A DNA stretch of 15,327 nucleotides. Source: Bacteroidales bacterium. Lineage in GTDB: Bacteria > Bacteroidota > Bacteroidia > Bacteroidales > UBA1556. This document shows, piece by piece, positions 8,038 through 14,515 of this stretch. The stretch spans positions 1 through 15,327 of the forward strand of contig JAOZSY010000035.1 of the NCBI GenBank assembly GCA_029939445.1, given 5' to 3'. Each line of letters opens with the position of its first letter. Position 1 is the first letter of the stretch. A model generated the notes under the pieces. That model made no database searches and was not told the DNA's origin. It worked only from the letters and a program-made list of their open reading frames with translations. The position numbers and the translations under genes were made by a program.

Positions 8038-9015
8038 TTATAAATAAGGGCCTATTTTTCCCATATATTTGATATTTATTTTCTTACCAAGTTTAATACT
8101 CCACAATGTGTGCACAGTTCCTAAATATGAATTATCATATTTTGCTCTATTGCTTTCCATGGATAGAATAAGAGATACAAAGTAGCTTTTTGTACTATAA
8201 CCAATTGTAGAATTCCACTCAAATACTGGCATTACCCCATATAAATATTTATTTTGATCGTTGTATTTAAGCGTATTTTTATTAAGTCCTATTCCCAATC
8301 CAAGCATATTTGCAAAGTAGAATCCACGATAAACTACTGTTGCTGCAAAACTTGGTATTATATGTAAAGACAGGTTTCCTATCTCAGTCATTATTGTTTG
8401 ATTATTCTGAGAAGAAGAATCAGTTAAAAGAAAATCTCCATTGATACTATAATTACCAATACCAATATTAATAAAAGGACTTAATGCACTCTTTTTCTGT
8501 AAATTATAGTTCTTAAAATTAGCATCGAAATTAAACTTTTTGCAAAGAAAAAAATACATATTACCTCCATACTCAGTAATTGTTATATCTTTTCTAATAT
8601 TAACCACAGCTCCATTATTCCCAGGGTATTCAATAGTTTCTTCCACTCCAGAGTACTTTTTTATCCGAAGCTCTGCAAAAAATCTACGATAAGAGTATCC
8701 TCCCTTAAAATTAAATGCATTATGCTCTTTTAGCTCTGGAATATTTGTATATGGTAATTCAAAGGTTAAACTAAAACCAAACCTATAGAAACTAGCGCCA
8801 ATCCCTATACTATTATACTGTCGTGTATGATACTCTAGGCTAGTAACATTATTGTTTGCATCATAATAATCATAAAAAAAAGTAGAAACGGCAGATTCTC
8901 CCAACGGATAGAGCGAAAATTTATCTTTTGTTAGGTACACATAGTTAGTATCAAACTGAGCCACTGCTCCCACTCCCATTAATAATAAAGCAAATAAACC
9001 AACAACTTTCAACAT
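8038..9015 (-). CDS. Secreted beta-rich outer-membrane protein, DUF4421-like
   Basis: A 325-residue protein with a signal peptide (MLKVVGLFALLLMGVGAVAQ, probable cleavage near AVA-Q at 19/20). Alternating aromatic/hydrophobic and polar strands run through the rest (for example SIGIGASFYRFGFSLTFELPY and PFINIGIGNYSINGDF), which suggests an outer-membrane beta barrel. The opening after the signal, FDTNYVYLTKDKFSLYPL, and the IGIGASFYRFGFSL block resemble DUF4421, a Bacteroidota family of unknown function; that assignment is by eye. The start at 9015 is only 4 bases after the stop of the upstream GH57-like gene, so the two are almost surely cotranscribed. No clear terminator is seen between its stop and the fad promoter region. 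Confidence 0.7.
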   Translation of the reverse strand: MLKVVGLFALLLMGVGAVAQFDTNYVYLTKDKFSLYPLGESAVSTFFYDYYDANNNVTSLEYHTRQYNSIGIGASFYRFGFSLTFELPYTNIPELKEHNAFNFKGGYSYRRFFAELRIKKYSGVEETIEYPGNNGAVVNIRKDITITEYGGNMYFFLCKKFNFDANFKNYNLQKKSALSPFINIGIGNYSINGDFLLTDSSSQNNQTIMTEIGNLSLHIIPSFAATVVYRGFYFANMLGLGIGLNKNTLKYNDQNKYLYGVMPVFEWNSTIGYSTKSYFVSLILSMESNRAKYDNSYLGTVHTLWSIKLGKKINIKYMGKIGPYL

Positions 9016-9019
9016 AGTA

Positions 9020-10369
9020 TTAATTGATTTTTTTTAGTTTTGTTAAAATGCGTCTCCTTGCATTACGAATCTCAATTTTACTAATTTTAGAGTTCGTCAT
9101 TATACTTTCTACCTCATCAAGTATTTTATAAGGTATATTTGACAAAACACGATCCTTAAGCTCAGAATTCTGATTCTCTATTGAATATAGTATTGTTCGA
9201 GCATCAAAACCTGAAAAAAGCTTCTTAAGCTTTAATTTAGGCATATTTTCTATATCAGCAAATCTAGTTTTGTATGAATCATTGCCCTCATTACATATAT
9301 CTAATGAAGATACTAGGCGATTATAATCACTTAAAACATAATCAATAGTAATTGCTGGGCTCTCCAATTCTTTAATCTCTTGATTTGCGTAAATATCTGT
9401 TTCAAAGTTGCGATAAAGATTAATAGAACTTATCTGACGCCATAAATCAGTTTTCTCAATATTCTTGCATCTATTCACTTCCTCAGCTACATTCTCACAT
9501 TCAATAATAAGCTGTTTTGAGTATTCTTTTCTATAATTAATATTTAATAAATTATCCGCAATAGAATCAATGCTCGTTGCAATATATTTGGCCTCAGAAT
9601 AATTAATAGCATCTTCTAACGAAATAAATGCAAAATTACTCTCACTCATAAGCTTTTCAGGGAAATCCTTCAGTTTACTTAAAAGAGCCTCATTATCAAT
9701 AAAATCAGAATAATTAATATTAATATTTACAATTTCAGTATTGTCAGGTTTATTATTCAATATACTAATAATAGAGTCCAAATCATTATTACTATCTATA
9801 AAATATGTTTGAAAGCCTGAATCATTCTGCAATAGTTTTACATTATGAATCTCATCAGAAAGTAGTACTTTATTATTATTATTATCAAAGCTTTTATTTA
9901 CCAGTATTGCTGAAATATCACTTTTATTTATATTATTCAGCAATTCCTTATTTAATAAACCCGAATCATAAAGTATATTAGTACACTCTTTATTGAGCAG
10001 TGACTTAACATATGTCTGATAATCAGCAATTTCATTTAATAATTTATTAGTATTTGTTATTGCCGATAATGATGATAATGTTTGAAGATAGCTAACAGAC
10101 AGTTTATTAAGCTGCTTTAAACTATCGATAAAATGTGGATTATATGTATTATAAAAATTGAGGCTATCTTTAGAAATACTTATACTATACTTAAAAAGGC
10201 TACCAAACTCACTGCTAATTTTTATTAAAATATCATTTATCTTAGAGTAATGCTTTTTTATTATTACTTTATTAATGTCCTCATTAAAAAGTCTTTTTTC
10301 ATTATCAGACAACTCTGAATTACTACACTGAATATGATTAATTTCAAAATTTAAACAAATGGAACGCAT
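9020..10369 (-). CDS. Degenerate GH57-like protein with FliG-C-like helical tail, probably non-catalytic
   Basis: A 449-residue protein without signal peptide or membrane segment. Residues 1-360 resemble Bacteroidota GH57 alpha-amylases as I remember them: MRSICLNFEINH (usual MRTICLYFQIHQP), FKYSISISKDSLNFY (59-73), FAFISLEDAINY (246-257) and DLWRQISSINLYRNF (308-322, usual DWRYLQTSDHFYY). The catalytic motifs have decayed. The nucleophile motif (usually NTELIY) aligns with YDSGLL, putting Gly136 where the Glu should be. The acid/base motif (usually MDYETFG) aligns with INYSDFI, putting Asn219 where the Asp should be. The HQP motif is NHI. Residues about 372-449 resemble the C-terminal domain of FliG: a helical run with LKDRVLSNIPYKILDEV and ending EIRNARRRILTKLKK. 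It probably binds glycan or protein instead of hydrolysing sugar; function unknown. It heads an operon with the barrel protein and has its own promoter upstream. All family comparisons are from memory. Confidence 0.7.
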   Translation of the reverse strand: MRSICLNFEINHIQCSNSELSDNEKRLFNEDINKVIIKKHYSKINDILIKISSEFGSLFKYSISISKDSLNFYNTYNPHFIDSLKQLNKLSVSYLQTLSSLSAITNTNKLLNEIADYQTYVKSLLNKECTNILYDSGLLNKELLNNINKSDISAILVNKSFDNNNNKVLLSDEIHNVKLLQNDSGFQTYFIDSNNDLDSIISILNNKPDNTEIVNININYSDFIDNEALLSKLKDFPEKLMSESNFAFISLEDAINYSEAKYIATSIDSIADNLLNINYRKEYSKQLIIECENVAEEVNRCKNIEKTDLWRQISSINLYRNFETDIYANQEIKELESPAITIDYVLSDYNRLVSSLDICNEGNDSYKTRFADIENMPKLKLKKLFSGFDARTILYSIENQNSELKDRVLSNIPYKILDEVESIMTNSKISKIEIRNARRRILTKLKKIN

Positions 10370-10382
10370 ATAATTGAGTTAT

Positions 10383-10459
10383 AACAATGATTATAATTAG
10401 GTATTTTGCTTATCAGCCATGCAAAAATACTATTAATATCGCTAAACAACAATGATTAT
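10383..10459. repeat. 12-bp direct repeat in the divergent intergenic region
   Basis: AACAATGATTAT occurs at 10383-10394 and again at 10448-10459, 65 bp apart. One copy lies in the leader and one over the -33 region of the GH57-like gene's promoter. It could be a regulatory site or chance in AT-rich DNA. Confidence 0.3.
10422..10452 (-). promoter_or_regulatory. Promoter of the GH57-like/DUF4421-like operon
   Basis: The minus strand shows TATTTTTG (10429-10422), an exact TAnnTTTG -7 box, with TTG (10452-10450) 20 bases upstream as the -33 element. Both spacing and sequences fit the Bacteroidota housekeeping promoter. The transcript would start near 10415, giving a leader of about 45 bases. 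Confidence 0.6.
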
Positions 10460-10588
10460 TAGATAAATGTGTATAATAAATAATTTATGATTTTCAACAA
10501 AACAAAGATGATAACTAAATTGATTGTATAAAAATAAGCTTGAAATTGTAATTATTTTTATGCTTTAATACTGAAATAATTTTTACTT

Positions 10589-11956
10589 ATGAGCAAAATA
10601 CATTTTATAGCAATTGGTGGTAGTGCAATGCATAATTTAGCAATAGCATTGCATTTAAAGGGTTATGAGGTTAGTGGGTCTGACGATGAAATATTTGAAC
10701 CATCAAAATCTAGACTTAAAAAACACAATATACTTCCAAGCACTAATGGATGGAATATTGATAAAATCACCCCAGAATTAGATGCTATAATTGTTGGAAT
10801 GCATGCACGTATCGACAACCCAGAGCTTCTTAAGGCACAAAAACTAGGTCTTAAAATATTCTCATACCCTGAGTTTCTTTATGAACAATCAAAGGGCAAA
10901 ACAAGAATAGTAATTGGAGGGAGTCATGGCAAAACTACTATCACATCAATGATACTACATGTATTGCAGGAGCTAAATATTGAAACTGATTATATGGTAG
11001 GTGCTAAACTCGAAGGTTTTGAGGTTATGGTAAAACTAACCGATAGTGCAAAATACATGGTAATTGAAGGCGATGAATATCTTACTTCTCCCATCGATCG
11101 TAGACCTAAATTTCACCTCTATATGCCACATATTGCTTTGCTTAGTGGTATAGCTTGGGACCATATCAACGTATTTCCTACTTTTGACAATTATGTTAGT
11201 CAGTTTAGCACTTTTATTAATTTGATTGATAAAAATGGATCATTAATCTATTGTAAAGAAGATGATGAATTAAATAAAATTGCTAGCGAAGCAGATCCTA
11301 AGCTATTAAAGTATCCTTATGGAATACCTGAACATAGAATTGACGACAATGGTATTACGCATATAAAAATTGATAATATTGAATATGCGTTAAAGGTATT
11401 TGGTGATCATAACCTTATGAATCTTAGTGGAGCGCAGTTGGTTTGCCAACAAATTGGCATTAATAAGCATGATTTTTATAAGTCGATAAGTAGTTTCAAA
11501 GGAGCATCAAACAGATTAGAGCTTATTGGTGAAAATGCAAATACGAAGGTATTTAAAGACTTTGCTCATAGCCCATCAAAGCTTATGGCTACTACTTCTG
11601 CAATGAAGCATCAGTTTAAAAGGCGTAAATTAGTAGCATGTATGGAACTTCATACTTTTAGCTCGTTAAGTGCAGACTTCCTTTCTCATTATAAAGGTGC
11701 AATGGACGATGCCGATATTGCAATTGTATATTTCAATCCTCATACAATTGCCCACAAAAAACTACCTGAAATTAGTGTAGAACAAGTTAAAGATGGATTT
11801 GATAATAAAAAATTACTAATTTTTACAGAATCAAATAAATTGCAGAATTACCTTAAAGAGATTAACTATAGTGATAAAAATTTATTAATAATGACCTCTG
11901 GTAATCTAGATGGTGTTAATCTAGGAGAATTTGCAAAAAAAATTATTGATAAATAG
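10589..11956 (+). CDS. mpl: Mpl-type Mur ligase (UDP-MurNAc : L-Ala-gamma-D-Glu-mDAP ligase)
   Basis: ATP-dependent ligase that joins recycled murein tripeptide to UDP-N-acetylmuramate in the cytoplasm, feeding recovered peptide back into peptidoglycan synthesis. The 455-residue length equals E. coli Mpl (about 457). Three Mur domains are visible. The N-terminal Rossmann part opens IHFIAIGGSAMHNLA (4-18) with SGSDDEIFEPS (29-39), where Mpl proteins carry a similar SGSDxxxYPP. The central ATPase has P-loop GGSHGKTT (110-117), EGDEY (160-164), WDHINVFPTF (190-199) and GDHNLMN (272-278). The C-terminal domain has SNRLE (307-311), DFAHSP (324-329) and MELHTFSSLS (352-361). MurC is related, but the N-terminal block and ELHTFSSL favour Mpl. 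It is transcribed alone, divergent from the GH57-like operon; I see no exact -7 box for it. Confidence 0.88.
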   Translation: MSKIHFIAIGGSAMHNLAIALHLKGYEVSGSDDEIFEPSKSRLKKHNILPSTNGWNIDKITPELDAIIVGMHARIDNPELLKAQKLGLKIFSYPEFLYEQSKGKTRIVIGGSHGKTTITSMILHVLQELNIETDYMVGAKLEGFEVMVKLTDSAKYMVIEGDEYLTSPIDRRPKFHLYMPHIALLSGIAWDHINVFPTFDNYVSQFSTFINLIDKNGSLIYCKEDDELNKIASEADPKLLKYPYGIPEHRIDDNGITHIKIDNIEYALKVFGDHNLMNLSGAQLVCQQIGINKHDFYKSISSFKGASNRLELIGENANTKVFKDFAHSPSKLMATTSAMKHQFKRRKLVACMELHTFSSLSADFLSHYKGAMDDADIAIVYFNPHTIAHKKLPEISVEQVKDGFDNKKLLIFTESNKLQNYLKEINYSDKNLLIMTSGNLDGVNLGEFAKKIIDK

Positions 11957-12167
11957 ATCAATTATACTTTGGAAAATATTATTTATTTAATCCTAGTACA
12001 TAATTTTTACCTATTTATTTATAATTAATGTAATACTATTAACATTTTTTAATAATTTTGGGAACTTATCAATTTTTTTGCTTAAATAATAACAAATACA
12101 GACAATAGATAAGCGATTATTAACAATAATTTTAATTTTATAGATAAATGTGAAATATTAAGTTTAT

Positions 12168-12175
12168 TAATTTTG
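12168..12175 (+). promoter_or_regulatory. Candidate -7 box upstream of the ECF sigma gene
   Basis: TAATTTTG fits TAnnTTTG exactly and would give a leader of about 45 bases before the sigma factor start at 12228. No TTG is found at the right -33 spacing. A second exact TAATTTTG lies at 12053-12060. The rest of the 271-base gap is AT-rich with nothing else I can support. Confidence 0.35.
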
Positions 12176-12227
12176 ATATTACCAAAGAAAAACTATTTCA
12201 CACTCGTCTTAAATATAGTTACACTCA

Positions 12228-12785
12228 ATGAGTACCAATAATCAAACCGAATTATCGGAATTAATTGATGGAATACGAGCTAATAAACGCAAAAGTCAAA
12301 AGCGTTTATATGAGAAGTATTTTGGTCTTATGATGAGTATCTCGATGAGATATTGTGGTAACTGGGATGAAGCTAGTGAGGTTGTTAATAGTGGGTTTTT
12401 AAAAGTTTTCCTTAAGATTGATAAATATTCAGGAAAAGGCTCATTTGAAGGATGGATGAAACGTATAATTGTAAATACTGCTCTAGACCATATTAAAAGC
12501 TTAAAGCTAGAATCTGTTGAATTAAATGATAGTAATATCTTTGAAAGCGATTTCTATATTGAGAATAATGCTTTAAGTGATTTTAATGTAGAGGAGATAT
12601 TAGATTATGTTCAGATGCTTCCCCCAATGACAAGAGCTGTTTTTAATATGAATATTATGGAGGGTATGAAACATAAGGAAATATCTGAAAAATTAAATAT
12701 TAGTGAGGGAACATCTCATTGGCATTTACAAAATGCTAGAAAGATATTAAAAAATAATATCGATAGACATAACTATTCTAAATAA
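12228..12785 (+). CDS. ECF-type RNA polymerase sigma factor
   Basis: A 185-residue group 4 sigma-70 factor that directs RNA polymerase to a specific promoter set. Region 2 spans about 24-92, with the core-binding and -10 recognition helices visible as LYEKYFGLMMSISMRYCGN and DEASEVVNSGFLKVFLKI, then GSFEGWMKRIIVNTALD. Region 4 spans about 122-175 and contains LPPMTRAVFNMNIMEGMKH and the helix-turn-helix EISEKLNISEGTSHWHLQNARKIL with some drift from the usual family sequence (SHWHL for the common SRSRL). The next gene begins 10 bases downstream and encodes a single-span membrane protein, the usual layout of a sigma/anti-sigma pair in this phylum. Its regulon cannot be read from the window. Confidence 0.92.
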   Translation: MSTNNQTELSELIDGIRANKRKSQKRLYEKYFGLMMSISMRYCGNWDEASEVVNSGFLKVFLKIDKYSGKGSFEGWMKRIIVNTALDHIKSLKLESVELNDSNIFESDFYIENNALSDFNVEEILDYVQMLPPMTRAVFNMNIMEGMKHKEISEKLNISEGTSHWHLQNARKILKNNIDRHNYSK

Positions 12786-12795
12786 TAATATATAT

Positions 12796-13602
12796 ATGAC
12801 TAATCCAAACATAGACAAATTAATTCAAGACAAGCTCAATGACTTGAATTTTGAGTACAAGTCAGAATACTGGAATAATATGGAAAAGGTAATAAATAGC
12901 TCTACATTATCTAATGCTGGAGCTACTGTTACTCAAGCAGCCTCTTCTTCTTTTTCTACGACTTTAATTGTTTCAATCAGTACTGTTGCTATTATAGTTG
13001 CAGGCTTCACTTATTACCTTCTAAACCCAGATTGCTTAACAAGTGATGATGAAAATACAGTGGATACTAATGTAACTAGCACTCCTATTAATATTATAAA
13101 TACTGAAGATATTAAACAAATAGAATCTTCTGAATTTAATAATACTAATAAATTAACAAAAGAGGTAATTAGTATTACTGATAATAACACAATAAAAACT
13201 AGCAAAGAAGTTTCTAAAGAAACTACAAGTAATAATATAAAATTAGTAATTGAAGAAACAGAGCTTTTCACCAAGAGTAATATTGATTTGATAGAAAACT
13301 CTGATGCAACTAGTAAAGATTGTGAAGAAGTTGATATAAATGATATAGTAGTTGATGAATTAAATACTGAAGATTTCAATAATCATCTTGAAAGTGATAA
13401 AGTAGAAACACCTATAATTCAAAATACAACAATTGTAAATAGCGAACAAAATTCTAATACTATTCCTGCTAAAGCTGCTAATAATCAAACAGTAAAAAAG
13501 GATAATAGTGAAGTTAAGAATGTGAAACCTATGCGAAAACCTTCTGGAAAGGTATTTAAGAAAAAGAATGGAATTTTCAAGTGGTTATCAGGGAAAAAAT
13601 AA
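12796..13602 (+). CDS. Single-span membrane protein, putative anti-sigma factor
   Basis: A 268-residue protein with no family I recognise securely. The N-terminal ~50 residues (IDKLIQDKLNDLNFEYKSEY followed by WNNMEKVI) look like the short cytoplasmic helical segment found in Bacteroidota proteins encoded just after ECF sigma factors. One membrane helix follows (about 55-76, TTLIVSISTVAIIVAGFTYY). The remainder is predicted to be outside the cytoplasm, low in complexity and rich in Asn, Thr, Ser, Glu and Asp. The final ~30 residues switch to strongly basic (MRKPSGKVFKKKNG, then WLSGKK). No zinc-binding anti-sigma motif (HxxxCxxC) is present. Context supports a role in holding or signalling to the sigma factor, but this is inference. 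The gene ends 4 bases before a strong terminator. Confidence 0.75.
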   Translation: MTNPNIDKLIQDKLNDLNFEYKSEYWNNMEKVINSSTLSNAGATVTQAASSSFSTTLIVSISTVAIIVAGFTYYLLNPDCLTSDDENTVDTNVTSTPINIINTEDIKQIESSEFNNTNKLTKEVISITDNNTIKTSKEVSKETTSNNIKLVIEETELFTKSNIDLIENSDATSKDCEEVDINDIVVDELNTEDFNNHLESDKVETPIIQNTTIVNSEQNSNTIPAKAANNQTVKKDNSEVKNVKPMRKPSGKVFKKKNGIFKWLSGKK

Positions 13603-13606
13603 AATT

Positions 13607-13637
13607 AAAAAGCTCACAATAATGTGAGCTTTTTTTT
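13607..13637 (+). terminator. Rho-independent terminator of the sigma/anti-sigma operon
   Basis: AAAAAGCTCACA (13607-13618) pairs with TGTGAGCTTTTT (13623-13634) around an ATAA tetraloop, followed by a run of T to 13637. The 12-bp stem and T-tract make this a textbook terminator; its A-rich left flank means it could act in both directions. Confidence 0.92.
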
Positions 13638-13644
13638 ATATTTG
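13637..13644 (+). promoter_or_regulatory. Candidate -7 box for the amidotransferase-plsC operon
   Basis: TATATTTG matches TAnnTTTG and overlaps the end of the preceding terminator's T-tract, 39 bases before the start codon at 13684. A -33 TTG is not visible; that position falls in the terminator stem. Confidence 0.4.
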
Positions 13645-13683
13645 CAATAATTAGTAAATAGACTACCCTAATAATTATTCAAA

Positions 13684-14514
13684 ATGAAGTATATACCATT
13701 TAAAATACACAGTTTTTTTATATTACTATTACTAGCAACTATACTAGCTTCATGTAATGGAATTAAAAAAGGTGAAATAAAAAGAAAAAGTGACAGTTCA
13801 GAAAGTATATATCTTGCTATTACTAAAGCCCATGGCAGTTCTGGTTACGAACAATATATAAAATGGATATTGCACCACGATTCTACTATCATTATTTATG
13901 ATCTATACGATTTATCTTTAGATAGTGCGAGTAAAATTATAGATATTGTTGATGGAATAATAATAAGCGGTGGACCAGATGTTAACCCTAAGCTTTATAA
14001 TGAAGATAGCCTTTCCTATATATGTGAAGTCCCTGACAATTACCGTGATTCGTTAGAATTTCAATCAATATTTTTAGCTTATAGCAAACAACTACCTATT
14101 TTGGGAATCTGCAGAGGACAGCAAATTCTGAATGTTTTTTTTGGAGGCAGCTTAATTGCTGATATACCAACGATGCATGGCAGCAAAGTAATACATCGTA
14201 TAGATACAGGAGCAATTCATCAAATTATTGTCCAAACAGAAGATATTCTATTGGGATCAAATATTTATGATACAATTATTGTAAATTCATATCATCATCA
14301 AGCAATAAATAGATTAGCAAAATCTTTTGTAGTAAATGCTATCTCAACAGATAGTATAGTAGAATCTATAATTTTAAAAGATACTATAGACTATCCAAGT
14401 TTTTTCTTAGGAGTTCAGTTTCACCCAGAACATATGATTGATACTGACATTTCGAATTCAATAGCTAAGAATTTTATAGCATCCTTAAAAAAACAATCTC
14501 AAAAAAATAATTAA
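13684..14514 (+). CDS. Lipoprotein class I glutamine amidotransferase / gamma-glutamyl hydrolase (peptidase C26 type)
   Basis: A 276-residue member of the class I glutamine amidotransferase fold closest to PuuD-like gamma-glutamyl hydrolases. It has DGIIISGGPDVNPKLY (90-105), the nucleophile elbow LGICRGQQILN with Cys143 followed by FFGGSL, VNSYHHQAI (200-208), and GVQFHPEH with His247 and Glu249, so the Cys-His-Glu triad is complete. PuuD enzymes are cytoplasmic, but this protein begins with a lipoprotein signal: a basic start, a hydrophobic run FFILLLLATI (11-20), and lipobox LASC with Cys24. It is therefore predicted to sit in the envelope. No acidic surface-export tag follows the cysteine, so a periplasm-facing location is more likely. 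Substrate unknown; a gamma-glutamyl or cell-wall peptide is possible. Its stop is one base before plsC. Confidence 0.85.
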   Translation: MKYIPFKIHSFFILLLLATILASCNGIKKGEIKRKSDSSESIYLAITKAHGSSGYEQYIKWILHHDSTIIIYDLYDLSLDSASKIIDIVDGIIISGGPDVNPKLYNEDSLSYICEVPDNYRDSLEFQSIFLAYSKQLPILGICRGQQILNVFFGGSLIADIPTMHGSKVIHRIDTGAIHQIIVQTEDILLGSNIYDTIIVNSYHHQAINRLAKSFVVNAISTDSIVESIILKDTIDYPSFFLGVQFHPEHMIDTDISNSIAKNFIASLKKQSQKNN

Positions 14515-14515
14515 A

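Noticed and set aside
9865..9885. ATT/TTA trinucleotide run within the GH57-like gene
   Set aside because: It encodes a short Asn run (residues 163-166) in a probable loop; too short to call a contingency repeat.
10460..10588. Promoter for the Mpl-type ligase
   Set aside because: Only one-mismatch boxes such as TATTTTTA and TAATTTTT were seen; in DNA this AT-rich that is not enough to call one.
11957..12227. Possible small RNA or gene in the AT-rich gap before the sigma factor
   Set aside because: No start with a convincing frame, no strong hairpin and no terminator; only candidate -7 boxes can be supported.
13014..13379. Minus-strand open frame of 121 codons inside the putative anti-sigma gene
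   Set aside because: It is a shadow of the Asn/Thr/Ser-rich coding strand; its product is a Ser/Leu/Val-rich string with no motif, and the plus-strand gene has clear operon context.
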